Shown here piece after piece: positions 34,367 through 42,818 of a stretch of DNA of 64,000 nucleotides. The stretch comes from Laceyella tengchongensis (GTDB lineage Bacteria; Bacillota; Bacilli; Thermoactinomycetales; Thermoactinomycetaceae), in NCBI RefSeq assembly GCF_900182735.1, contig NZ_FXTU01000001.1, positions 434,001 to 498,000 of the forward strand, given 5' to 3'. Under the pieces are notes generated by a model that was not told the origin of the DNA, made no database searches, and worked only from the letters and a program-made list of their open reading frames with translations. Position numbers and translations under genes: made by a program. Position 1 is the stretch's first letter. Every line of letters begins with the position of its first letter.

Positions 34367-34861
34367 GTGTGGAAAAAAGAAGCGTATCTGTTGCGGCGGT
34401 TGTTTGTGTCGGATGTGGAGATCCCTTTTTTGTTTGCACAATTGATCTATGACTACAAAGAGCGGTCGGGACATGTGGAAGTGTTGTTGGACGAAGTGAC
34501 AGATCAGACCCAAACTGTCCTCAAGCACCAGGAGAAGTTTAAGTTGCCCGTTGCCTGCGTCACACAAGAATTTTACCGGATCAGAGGGTTGGCGCGGTGC
34601 ATGGAGATGTACGACAAGCGTTACCAGTTGCAGTTTGCGTTGGAGACGCCGCTGGAGAAGCAGCCGTTTGCGCTGGGGGAATTAGTGAAACCTTATGATA
34701 TGGTGTCTGTCGAATATGCTGGGACGGTGGTGAAAGGGTTTATCGTCAACTTTTCCAATGACGGGAGTTTTTTGGCGCTTCGGGACCCCGATACGCTCCA
34801 GATTCAGCTTTTTCCCGTCGGTCAATGTAAAATCACGTTGCTTGATTCGGGGATCAAGTGA
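34367..34861 (+). CDS. 164-residue protein of unknown function
   Basis: Starts at GTG 34367 ('MWKKEAYLLRRLFVSDVEIPFLFAQLIYDY'); the ribosome site AGGAAG is rather far upstream (~13 bases), so the start is uncertain. No signal peptide or membrane helix; mixed alpha/beta content with a hydrophilic core. A TATAAT at 34320-34325 may be its -10 element. No family recognised; not in an operon with kynA (150-base gap with its own promoter). Confidence 0.65.
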   Translation: MWKKEAYLLRRLFVSDVEIPFLFAQLIYDYKERSGHVEVLLDEVTDQTQTVLKHQEKFKLPVACVTQEFYRIRGLARCMEMYDKRYQLQFALETPLEKQPFALGELVKPYDMVSVEYAGTVVKGFIVNFSNDGSFLALRDPDTLQIQLFPVGQCKITLLDSGIK

Positions 34862-34904
34862 CGCGATGGGGAGCGTTGCCGCTTTAACGTGTCATCGCCT
34901 GTGA

Positions 34905-34934
34905 TTGGAGAGAATGTTGCCAATATTGTAAAAT
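34905..34934 (+). promoter_or_regulatory. Probable promoter of the kyn operon
   Basis: TTGGAG and TAAAAT with 18-base spacing, 80 bases before kynA. Confidence 0.45.
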
Positions 34935-35014
34935 AGGATGGAGTTTAGCATAGCGTAGTTGATGGAGAACGAAGAGTCAGTGGAAGCTGAGTGATGAACC
35001 GGGGAGACGAAGAT

Positions 35015-35854
35015 ATGGAACACAGTGAGCGACATACGTTGGACGAACAGATTGTCACCGACTTCAGAGAGCGCATGACTTATGGGGAATATCTTCAATT
35101 GGACCGTTTGCTGTCTAGCCAGACTCCGTTGTCGGAGCATCATGACGAAATGCTGTTCATCATTATCCATCAGACCAGCGAATTATGGATGAAGTTGTTT
35201 TTGCACGAATTGACATCGGCAATCACCCGGATCAATGAGGATGACTTGGCCACCGCTTTCAAGATGTTGAGTCGCGTATCCAAAATCCAGTCACAAATTA
35301 TCTACGCATGGGATGTGCTGTCCACCTTAACGCCGACCGAATATCTGGCGTTTCGCGACAAATTGGGTCAAGCGTCGGGATTTCAGTCTTTTCAGTACAG
35401 GGAAATCGAGTTTCGCTTGGGCAACAAAAACGCCCAACTATTGCGGATATATGAGAAAGACCCGGCGTTGCTGGAACGGTTGACCCAGGTTTTGCACGCC
35501 CCATCCATCTACGACGCGGCGATCGGGGCTTTGGCGCGAGCAGGATTTTCCATTGACCGCGCCGTGTTGGAGCGGGATGTCACCCAGCCGTATCAAGCAA
35601 ACCAGAGCGTCGCCGCCGCCTGGATGGCCGTGTATCAAGATGTGCAGCGGTATTGGGAGCTGTATGAGTTGGCGGAAAAATTGATGGATGTGGAAGACGG
35701 ATTGCAGCAATGGCGTTTCCGCCACATGAAGACAGTGGAGCGCATCATCGGCTTTAAACGGGGAACCGGTGGATCATCTGGGGTTCCTTATCTCAAAGGG
35801 GTACTGGAACAACGGATTTTCCCGGAGCTGTGGGATGTTCGGACACAATTTTAA
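35015..35854 (+). CDS. kynA: Tryptophan 2,3-dioxygenase
   Basis: 279 residues, full length for the bacterial haem enzyme that opens the indole ring of L-tryptophan to N-formylkynurenine. 'MTYGEYLQLDRLLSSQTPLSEHHDEMLFIIIHQTSELWMKLFLHEL' and 'SGFQSFQYREIEFRLGN' carry substrate contacts (Phe, His, Arg); 'RFRHMKTVERIIGFKRGTGGSSGVPYL' carries the proximal haem His. GGGGAG lies 9 bases before ATG 35015. First gene of a three-gene operon that makes anthranilate. Confidence 0.95.
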   Translation: MEHSERHTLDEQIVTDFRERMTYGEYLQLDRLLSSQTPLSEHHDEMLFIIIHQTSELWMKLFLHELTSAITRINEDDLATAFKMLSRVSKIQSQIIYAWDVLSTLTPTEYLAFRDKLGQASGFQSFQYREIEFRLGNKNAQLLRIYEKDPALLERLTQVLHAPSIYDAAIGALARAGFSIDRAVLERDVTQPYQANQSVAAAWMAVYQDVQRYWELYELAEKLMDVEDGLQQWRFRHMKTVERIIGFKRGTGGSSGVPYLKGVLEQRIFPELWDVRTQF

Positions 35855-35870
35855 CGAGCGGGGTGATCGC

Positions 35871-37151
35871 ATGGCAAGAGATCCGCTGACACGCGAATGG
35901 GCGGAGAAAATGGATCAGACAGACGAGCTGTCCAGCTTTCGCCAAGAATTTTATATCCAAGAAGGCACCATTTATCTGAATGGCAACTCGTTGGGGCTGT
36001 TGTCCAAACGGGCGGAAGCTTCCTTGCATGCCCAGTTGGAGTCATGGCAACGCTACGGCATCGGCGGTTGGACGCAGGGAAAACGACCGTGGTTTTTCCT
36101 GGCCGAATCGTTGCGGGGCGGCTTGGCTCCCCTCGTCGGCGCCAAAGAGCATGAAGTGATTGTAACCGGATCGACGACGGTGAACATTCACCAATTGCTT
36201 GCGACATTCTACCGCCCACAAGGCAAACGTACCAAAATTGTGACCGATGTCCTCACGTTCCCTTCGGACATTTATGCACTACAAAGCCAACTGCGGCTGT
36301 TCGGGTTGGACCCCGAGACGCATCTGATCCAAGTCCAAAGCAGGGATGGCCGCCTGTTGGATGAAGAGGAGATTGTTCGCCAGCTGACAGATGAGGTGGC
36401 GCTGGTCTTATTGCCCACGGTTCTGTATGGGAGTGGCCAGCGCTTGGACATCGAGCGGGTAACAAAAGCGGCGCATGAGCGAGGAATCATGATCGGGTGG
36501 GATGCCTGCCATTCCATCGGAGCCATGCCGCATGAGTTTCACCGCTGGGGTGTCGACTTCGCAGTCTGGTGTTCGTATAAATACTTAAACAGCGGTCCCG
36601 GCAGCGTGGGCGGGTTGTTTGTCCATGAGAAACATTTGCCAGCATTGCCAGGGTTGGCGGGTTGGTTTGGTTCAGACAAAGAGCGCCAATTTGACATGGA
36701 GCACACCTTTATCCCGGCGGGGGATGCGGGGGCGTTTCAAATCGGCACTCCCCATATCCTGAGCATGGCGCCCATAGCGGGATCGCTCGAATTGTTTGCT
36801 GAGGCAGGCATCGATCGGATTCGGGCTAAGTCGCTCAGGCTCACCGGCTACTTGATGGCGTTGGTAGATGGGTGGCTTGCGGGGATGGGGTTTGAGATTG
36901 CCAACCCCCGAGAGGATGAGCGGCGGGGAGGTCATGTTGCATTGGTTCACCCTGATGCCGTCCGAATTTGTAAAGCGTTGAAAGAGGAGGAGGTTATCCC
37001 AGATTTTCGCGCGCCTGATATGATCCGCTTGGCGCCGACAGCCCTGTACACCTCTTTTGTGGAAGTATGGGAAGCGGTCAATCGGCTGAAGCGAATCATG
37101 ACAGACAAAACATACGAACAATTTCTCAACGAGCGAGGAGTCGTGGCATAA
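35871..37151 (+). CDS. kynU: Kynureninase
   Basis: 426 residues, PLP-dependent fold type I. 'YLNGNSLGLLSKRA', 'VTGSTTVNIHQLLATFY', 'GWDACHSIGAMPHEFHRWGVDFAVWCSYKYLNSGPGS' (PLP Lys in SYKYLN) and 'QIGTPHILSMAPI' are typical. It cleaves kynurenine to anthranilate and alanine. ATG 35871 follows GCGGGGTGA; it starts 16 bases after kynA and touches kynB. Confidence 0.95.
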   Translation: MARDPLTREWAEKMDQTDELSSFRQEFYIQEGTIYLNGNSLGLLSKRAEASLHAQLESWQRYGIGGWTQGKRPWFFLAESLRGGLAPLVGAKEHEVIVTGSTTVNIHQLLATFYRPQGKRTKIVTDVLTFPSDIYALQSQLRLFGLDPETHLIQVQSRDGRLLDEEEIVRQLTDEVALVLLPTVLYGSGQRLDIERVTKAAHERGIMIGWDACHSIGAMPHEFHRWGVDFAVWCSYKYLNSGPGSVGGLFVHEKHLPALPGLAGWFGSDKERQFDMEHTFIPAGDAGAFQIGTPHILSMAPIAGSLELFAEAGIDRIRAKSLRLTGYLMALVDGWLAGMGFEIANPREDERRGGHVALVHPDAVRICKALKEEEVIPDFRAPDMIRLAPTALYTSFVEVWEAVNRLKRIMTDKTYEQFLNERGVVA

Positions 37152-37772
37152 ATGGATTGGTATGATATTTCTGCGCCCCTTGTCAATGGCATGCCGGTGT
37201 GGCCAGGGGACACCCCCTATCAGTTTGGCTTGCAATGGACCAAAGATGAATGCGGATCGGTCAATGTCGGAAGGTTGACACTCAGTACCCACACCGGCAC
37301 GCACATCGATGCACCTTATCATTTTGACGAAGCTGGGAATAAAACGCAACAACTCGATTTGTCCGTCTATATGGGGCCAGCGCGCGTCATCTATCTGCCG
37401 GATTGCGCCCGCATCGGCAAAGCGGAGTTGTCCGCCCATGACTTGCGGGGAGTGGAGCGTCTGCTCATCCGCACGGACGCTTGGCAGGAGAAGGAGACGT
37501 TTCCCCATGTGATTCCTCATGTGAGCCCCGACGCGGCGCTTTACTTGAAAGAATGGGGTGTGCGGTTGCTGGGGGTGGACGTTCCTTCGGTCGATCCGAT
37601 TGATAGCAAGGAGTTGGAGGCGCATCATGCGCTAAATCAGCAAGGCATTCACATATTGGAAGGAATCGTTCTCAGCCACGTCCCTGAAGGGGATTACGAA
37701 CTCATCGCTTTGCCCTTGCCGATTGTGGACGGGGACGCCAGTCCAGTGCGGGCCGTGCTCAGGGTGAAGTGA
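37152..37772 (+). CDS. kynB: Kynurenine formamidase, cyclase family
   Basis: 206 residues with the zinc-binding 'HTGTHIDAPYHF' (HxGTHxDxPxH) of bacterial KynB. It hydrolyses N-formylkynurenine, the middle step between KynA and KynU. The ATG follows the kynU stop directly, with GAGGAG about 13 bases upstream, so the order here is A-U-B. Terminator-like stem follows. Confidence 0.95.
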   Translation: MDWYDISAPLVNGMPVWPGDTPYQFGLQWTKDECGSVNVGRLTLSTHTGTHIDAPYHFDEAGNKTQQLDLSVYMGPARVIYLPDCARIGKAELSAHDLRGVERLLIRTDAWQEKETFPHVIPHVSPDAALYLKEWGVRLLGVDVPSVDPIDSKELEAHHALNQQGIHILEGIVLSHVPEGDYELIALPLPIVDGDASPVRAVLRVK

Positions 37773-37790
37773 ATCATGGCTCATAAACAA

Positions 37791-37824
37791 ACAGACATCC
37801 CCCTGACCTATAGGGGGATGTCTA
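37791..37824. terminator. Terminator between kynB and the oxidoreductase gene
   Basis: ACAGACATCCCCCT pairs with AGGGGGATGTCT; T tail weak. Convergent genes on both sides. Confidence 0.65.
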
Positions 37825-37837
37825 TGTGTGTGGTGGC

Positions 37838-38827
37838 TTATGCGCGAAACCGTTCATTGGCCAGCGTGATTTTGCCCAATGCTTGTCCGCTAGCCAAGCG
37901 CTGGTGCGCCTGAGCGACATCGCGGAATGTGTAGGAAGTGCCATCGAGCAGAGGTTTCACCCGCCCTTGTTCCACCAAGGGGACGAGCTCGCGCAACACC
38001 TGTCCGTGCCGCTCCAATCCCTTTCCGGAGAGGAGGGGCAACATCAGAAAAATGACATGCAACGTAAGGCCCTTGTTATGAAGCGGGGTCAAGTCATGCG
38101 TCGATCGCGCGGCGATGGCTGCCACGGAACCGCCCGTTTTCACCGCGGCAAAGGAACGATCGAGATTGTCCCCGCCCACCGTGTCGAAAACCAAGTCAAA
38201 GCCGGCGCCGTCTGTGTATTTGTTGACATATTCGTCTACCGTTTCCTCGCGATAGTTGATGACTGCGTCAGCACCCAGTTCCTTGGCGATTTGGGCTTTC
38301 TCGGGAGTGGAGACAGTGGTGTGCACCACGGCTCCCGCCGCTTTGGCCAATTGCACGGCGACGTGGCCGACTCCACCCGTTCCGCCATGAACCAGGATGC
38401 GTTGGCCCGCTTGCAAGTTTAATCGGTCAAACAAAGCTTCCCATGCCGTGAGCGTCACCAAGGGCAAGGCGGCCGCTTCTTCAAATGAGAGGGAAGGCGG
38501 TTTTTTGGCGACGGAAGCGGCTGGGACGAGGAGATAGTCCGCCAGCGCTCCGTTTCGGGTACAGGCGTAGACTTCATCACCTACTTGCAGATGGGTGACG
38601 CCCTGCCCCACTTCTTCCACCACTCCTGCGACATCCCCATGCAGGATCGCGGGGAACGGCGGAGCCAGATGGGGCACTGCGCCCGCTCGGATTTTGGTGT
38701 CGATAGGGTTAACGCTGGTGGCGGCGACGCGAATCAGAACGGAATTCGGCGTGACAGTGGGCCGCGCCTGCGTCATTTCTTCAAAAACGTCCGGCCCACC
38801 AAAGCGTTGGATGACCATTGCGCGCAA
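37838..38827 (-). CDS. Zinc-free quinone oxidoreductase-like NADPH dehydrogenase (MDR)
   Basis: About 329 residues of the medium-chain dehydrogenase superfamily. 'FPAILHGDVAGVVEEVGQGVTHLQVGDEVYA' and 'ILVHGGTGGVGHVAVQLAKAAGA' (cofactor loop) are typical of QOR-like enzymes. Structural zinc cysteines are absent. TTG 38827 has GGAGGAGGG 7 bases upstream; the in-frame ATG three codons later is too far from it. Substrate unknown. Confidence 0.85.
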   Translation of the reverse strand: MRAMVIQRFGGPDVFEEMTQARPTVTPNSVLIRVAATSVNPIDTKIRAGAVPHLAPPFPAILHGDVAGVVEEVGQGVTHLQVGDEVYACTRNGALADYLLVPAASVAKKPPSLSFEEAAALPLVTLTAWEALFDRLNLQAGQRILVHGGTGGVGHVAVQLAKAAGAVVHTTVSTPEKAQIAKELGADAVINYREETVDEYVNKYTDGAGFDLVFDTVGGDNLDRSFAAVKTGGSVAAIAARSTHDLTPLHNKGLTLHVIFLMLPLLSGKGLERHGQVLRELVPLVEQGRVKPLLDGTSYTFRDVAQAHQRLASGQALGKITLANERFRA

Positions 38828-38907
38828 AGAAGATCCCTCCTCCGTTTTTTTCAATATAGCACACATTTCGCCTCCAGCTTCATGCAATATGGTTTTATAG
38901 GTTCTAC

Positions 38908-38964
38908 GGCGTGTCTGATGCATAGGCCAGCGACTCCAAAACCATTTTTCCGCCGCTTCTTCCC
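38908..38964. repeat. MITE-like element, copy B (fragment)
   Basis: GGCGTGTCTGATGCATAGG then CCAGCGACTCCAAAACCATT matches the left end of copy C; the interior is deleted and only CCGCCGCTTCTTCCC of the right part remains. It lies between the oxidoreductase start and the carboxypeptidase end. Confidence 0.65.
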
Positions 38965-39016
38965 CACAAAAAATGCGCCGAACTCCATTAGGAGCCCGGC
39001 GTTGACCGTCGGAAGG

Positions 39017-40291
39017 TCATTTGGTGCTACAGGATTTACCGATGACACTGTACGGGCAGTCTGCCTTTTCAGCGACATACAAGACCGCCTCTTTGTTGCG
39101 GCTGGTTTCCCGCCCGATCACTTCATCTGGCGGGTAGAAGCCAGGATTGTAACTAGTTGGGTACATTTCAAAGGTGAAGGCGAAGATTTTGTGCTGTCCA
39201 TAGGCCCAGTCGGTCATATCCCCATCGGTGATGTAGAGATCACTCGCTTGTTGTGGGGTGTATCCGTTGGTCTGAGCCATCGTGTTGGCCATGGTTTTGA
39301 ATACATTGAAGTCGTCTTGCGTCATGTCGCTCGGGACATCGGTATAGGTGTAGCCGTAGGGATACAAAATCAATTCGCTGTAGGTGTGGAATGTAATCAG
39401 TGTTTTGATCTGCTGCTTGCCACCGACAACGCGGCTGTTGATGAAGTCACGCATGGCGGCGGTTTCCGGTGCGGAGAAGGCTGAGCGCCCGCGATAGGTT
39501 TCACTGGAAGGGCTACCGCTAGAGCCGCCGCAGCAGCCCCATTTGTAACCATAGTTGCGGTTGAGGTCGGTGCCTACATAGCTGGACCCGGAGTTGGGTT
39601 GACGGTTCTTGCGCCAAGATTTGTAACTGCCACTGGAGATGTCGTATTCTCCACCGTCGGGATTGATGTTAAACACAATATATATCTCGCGGTTGTTCAC
39701 CAGATTGGTGATGCGAGAATCATGGTTGTAGTTTTGCGTGAACAAATCGAGGGTGTAAAGTGCCATTTCGACGGTGAGGTGTTCACGGGCATGATGGAGG
39801 GCAGTGTACAGCACTTCTGGCTCGTTTTCGTCTGTGCCGACATTGTCGCTGATTTTCACAGCCCACAGTTCGCGCCCTTCATAAGATTTGCCGATGCTAA
39901 ACTTTTTGACGATGTTTGGGTAATTGGAAGCGACGGTGTTGATCTTGTTGACCATTTCGTTGTAGTTATGGTATCCGGAGTCGTAAGAGGGAAAATCTTG
40001 TGTGGTCACTGAGGTGTCTACAGTAGCGGTAAAGCCTTTTTGCTTGATCTGCTTGGCTTCGGCAGGTGTGGCCAGCACTTTGACGTAATCTTTGCCCACT
40101 TCTTCAATCGCCGCACCGGTTGAGGTGATCGCTGAACGCTGTTCTTTGGTGCTGACGCCGTCGATTTTATAGAGCTTGATGCCCAAATCGAAAATGGAAG
40201 GGTTTTCGATATTCTGGCTGAAACCGAGCGCGGGCACGCATGCGACGATCAACACAAGCACCAATGACAACGAAAGCCATTTTTTTCTCAT
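39017..40291 (-). CDS. cpt: Secreted zinc carboxypeptidase T (M14A)
   Basis: 424 residues as pre-pro-enzyme: signal peptide to ~25, propeptide to ~98, mature enzyme from 'DFPSYDSGYHNYNEMVNKIN'. Zinc ligands are in 'HHAREHLT' (H-x2-E) and 'LITFHTYSE' (His); 'FTFEMYPTS' holds the catalytic Glu; 'NINPDGGEY', 'YKSWRKNRQ' and 'GTDLNRNY' bind substrate. It matches T. vulgaris carboxypeptidase T almost residue for residue as I recall it. The enzyme removes basic or hydrophobic C-terminal residues from proteins outside the cell. AGGAGG lies before ATG 40291; the 29 extra upstream codons have no site. Confidence 0.95.
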   Translation of the reverse strand: MRKKWLSLSLVLVLIVACVPALGFSQNIENPSIFDLGIKLYKIDGVSTKEQRSAITSTGAAIEEVGKDYVKVLATPAEAKQIKQKGFTATVDTSVTTQDFPSYDSGYHNYNEMVNKINTVASNYPNIVKKFSIGKSYEGRELWAVKISDNVGTDENEPEVLYTALHHAREHLTVEMALYTLDLFTQNYNHDSRITNLVNNREIYIVFNINPDGGEYDISSGSYKSWRKNRQPNSGSSYVGTDLNRNYGYKWGCCGGSSGSPSSETYRGRSAFSAPETAAMRDFINSRVVGGKQQIKTLITFHTYSELILYPYGYTYTDVPSDMTQDDFNVFKTMANTMAQTNGYTPQQASDLYITDGDMTDWAYGQHKIFAFTFEMYPTSYNPGFYPPDEVIGRETSRNKEAVLYVAEKADCPYSVIGKSCSTK

Positions 40292-40544
40292 GTTGATTCC
40301 TCCTGAAGTAATAAAGTGATGAACAAAAAGTTGAAAATTCACTCCTTTCCGGTGGGGAGTTGGTCGAACGGTTGTCATTTCTGGAATGGATGAATTGCGT
40401 GTTAAGGGGAATTTATTTGTGATATATTATTCTGAATATAAAATGAATTTCTATGTTATTTCTAAATAATCCTTCTTTAGAGTAAAAAATTATCCTTTTA
40501 ATTAAGAGGTAAAACAGTTTGCAAATTGCTTCCTAAACGCAGAT
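40292..40544. other. Carboxypeptidase upstream region
   Basis: About 250 AT-rich bases between two minus-strand genes. It should carry the cpt promoter; I could not fix a -35/-10 pair. Confidence 0.4.
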
Positions 40545-40605
40545 AAGGCAGGTACGGCTTGCGTCCTATCCGTCCAATCGGAAAGGTCAAGCGGTACCTG
40601 CCTTA
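40545..40605 (-). terminator. Hairpin after mgtE
   Basis: AAGGCAGGTAC / GTACCTGCCTT stem closing a ~36-base loop, weak T tail. Confidence 0.5.
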
Positions 40606-40654
40606 CTCTTCTGCTCAGTACTCAAAGGTTCATCAACCTCAATTCGTTTAAGTT

Positions 40655-42004
40655 TCATATGTTGAGAATCACTTTGGCAATGCTGAGATAAATAATCAAG
40701 CCAGTGCCATCAACCAACGTGGTGATCAGCGGTCCCGAGACGACAGCCGGGTCAATTTTGAGCCGGTGGAGAACCAAGGGCAAAATCGCGGAAACGATGG
40801 AAGACCATAAGACGATAAACAGTGCGGACAATGCCACCACATAGCCAATCGACGTTTCCACACCCATCATCGCGGCACGGATGAGGCCGATCACGCCGAG
40901 GGAAAGCCCCAAAAACAGGCCGGTCAACATCTCCTTACGCATCACCCGAAAAAGGTCGCCAAATTTGACTTCGCCGATGCCAAGAGCTCGAACCAGAGTG
41001 CTCACGATCTGAGAACCGGTGTTGCCGCCGGTGCCGATCAGCAATGGAATGAAAAACGAAAGGGCGACGACTTGATCCAATGTGCTTTGGTAACTCTCCA
41101 ACACAGTCGCGGTATAAGCACCTCCGACAAACAGGATCATCAGCCAGACGATTCGTTTCTTGTACAAGCTGAAAATGGACGTTTTGAAATAGGGTTCATC
41201 CAAAGGTTGGCTACCGCCCAGCTTGTGGATGTCTTCGGTGGCTTCTTCATGAATGACATCTACCACGTCATCGTAAGTGATGATACCGATCAATCTCCGT
41301 TGGTGGTCAACGACAGGTAGGGCATAGAAGTTATAGCGTGACAAGATTTGGGCTACTTCTTCTTGCTCCATCTCGGCCGGCACGGAAATAAACTCCGTGG
41401 TGGCGATGTCGATGAGGTGCGTCTGTGGTGGGGCAAGGATGATTTCTTTTAAGGAGACGATGCCCATCAATTCCCCGCGTGTGCCAGTGACATAGATGTA
41501 AGAGACGATCTCCGCTTCGTGTCCGACTTTGCGGATATGGTTGATCGTGTGTTCTCCAGTCCAATAAGCACGGGCTGAAATGTAGTCGACCGTCATCAAG
41601 CTTCCGGCGGTGTACTCGGGGTAGCTCATCAAGTTGTTGATCTGTTCCCGATAATCGGCGGGAAGCAGGCGGAGCATTTTTTCCGCTTGCAACGGATGCA
41701 CCGCAAGCAACATGTCTACTACCGTGTCACTGGACATCTGTTTCAACAGCGGCGAGGCGATGTCATCGGACAAGCGGTTCAAGAGGCTGTATTGCAATTC
41801 CGGCTCCAAGTATTCAATGGCTTCTGCGGCGTCCGTTAAGGGCAAGTGGGTAATCAATTCCAAGCGAGCCGCTTCATCCAACTCCCGCAACACTTCCGCA
41901 AGGTCGAAAGGTTGGAGCTGATCCAATAGATCGAGCAAGCGTTCCGTGTCTAGCGGGCTTTTGAGCGTTAGTTCAATTTCGCTTCTCAGCAGGGCATTGT
42001 TCAT
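40655..42004 (-). CDS. mgtE: Magnesium transporter MgtE
   Basis: 449 residues. N domain ('SPLDTERLLDLLDQLQPFDLAEVLREL'), two CBS domains (~135-260; 'MTVDYISARAYWTGEHTINHIRKVGHEAEIVSYIYV', 'YNFYALPVVDHQRRLIGIITYDDV') and five membrane helices ('PLLIGTGGNTGSQIVSTLVRALGIGEV' lines the pore). It imports Mg2+ and closes when Mg2+ binds the CBS domains. ATG 42004 follows GGGGGG by 5 bases. An M-box riboswitch and terminator precede it. Confidence 0.95.
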   Translation of the reverse strand: MNNALLRSEIELTLKSPLDTERLLDLLDQLQPFDLAEVLRELDEAARLELITHLPLTDAAEAIEYLEPELQYSLLNRLSDDIASPLLKQMSSDTVVDMLLAVHPLQAEKMLRLLPADYREQINNLMSYPEYTAGSLMTVDYISARAYWTGEHTINHIRKVGHEAEIVSYIYVTGTRGELMGIVSLKEIILAPPQTHLIDIATTEFISVPAEMEQEEVAQILSRYNFYALPVVDHQRRLIGIITYDDVVDVIHEEATEDIHKLGGSQPLDEPYFKTSIFSLYKKRIVWLMILFVGGAYTATVLESYQSTLDQVVALSFFIPLLIGTGGNTGSQIVSTLVRALGIGEVKFGDLFRVMRKEMLTGLFLGLSLGVIGLIRAAMMGVETSIGYVVALSALFIVLWSSIVSAILPLVLHRLKIDPAVVSGPLITTLVDGTGLIIYLSIAKVILNI

Positions 42005-42026
42005 GCAGTCCCCCCCCTTTTTCAAA

Positions 42027-42064
42027 CAATAAAAAAACCCACTCCATTAGGAAGAGGGGTGCAA
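42027..42064 (-). terminator. Expression-platform terminator of the M-box
   Basis: On the minus strand ACCCCTCTTCC taat GGAGTGGGT then T7, between the aptamer and the mgtE ribosome site. High Mg2+ should favour it. Confidence 0.75.
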
Positions 42065-42100
42065 GGCAAATAAGCCCATGGCAAAAATGAGCTTCACTTT

Positions 42101-42263
42101 GCTTATCTCCCTCATTGAGCTTTGGCACTGAACGGCATAGGCTAAGCCAGCTACGTTAGAAAAGACCTTCGTTCCGATCTTTCCTGCTGACCCATTGGTG
42201 TCTCTCGACATTTTTGGGCAGTAGCGTCTCTCCGATCAGGAGCCTCACCTAATAGAGATAAGA
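42101..42263 (-). ncRNA. M-box (ykoK) magnesium riboswitch aptamer
   Basis: Minus strand: P1 CTTATCTC pairs with GAGATAAG (42255-42262 with 42102-42109). Inside are the M-box core words TAGGTGAGGCTCCTG, GACGCTACTGCCCAAAAATG, AGACACCAATGGGTCAGCAGG and CTATGCCGTTCAGTGCCAAAGCTC, in the right order. It senses Mg2+ and controls mgtE. Confidence 0.93.
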
Positions 42264-42291
42264 AAAAAGGATGTAGTTATTCAACGTAGTC

Positions 42292-42321
42292 AGTATAACT
42301 TCCGCGAAATCAAATTGTCAA
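42292..42321 (-). promoter_or_regulatory. Sigma-A promoter of M-box/mgtE
   Basis: Minus strand TTGACA (42316-42321) and TATACT (42292-42297), spacing 18, about 25 bases before the aptamer. Confidence 0.8.
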
Positions 42322-42497
42322 TTTATTTTATGACGGCGAAGGCAAATGTGTCCGTCGCGGATATGCGAGAGAAAGGGCGGTCGCTTGAATTTTAATAGAA
42401 AATTCTGTATAATTATATTGAACGACCGTACACCCCTCATCGTAGCACTTCCGGTTTTCCACCCACCTCCCTCTTTCCATCACATCGTCGGTTTACT

Positions 42498-42634
42498 CTA
42501 GAGCGTGTCTGATGAATAGGCCAGCGGCTCCAAAACCATTTTCTCATTCGCTTCACTTGTGCATCGGCTCTCCTCGAGAAAAGGTTTTTCCGCTGCTTCT
42601 TCCCTACCAACTTGATTCAGCAGACACGCCCTAG
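42498..42634. repeat. MITE-like element, copy C (complete, 137 bp)
   Basis: Ends are inverted repeats: CTAGAGCGTGTCTGATGAAT at the left and the reverse of CTAGGGCGTGTCTGCTGAAT at the right, 18 of 20 matching, with CTAG at both outer edges. No coding capacity. Related sequences at 31817, 38908 and 56500. The ends resemble those of IS5-type transposons. The rest of the gap (42322-42818) shows nothing else. Confidence 0.75.
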
Positions 42635-42818
42635 CAAGTGCATATACCAATCCTCACACCATTGCATTTAATAGATAAAAGCAAAGATAGAAACATATAG
42701 GGGAGGGTGCGCCGCCTTTAGATTCGTATTTTGCAATTGATGGGATGAACGGACATTGCCGACGTCTTGGATCGTAAGGCGGCTAAGACGATGATTGTTG
42801 GAAAGGGGATGAGCGTTG

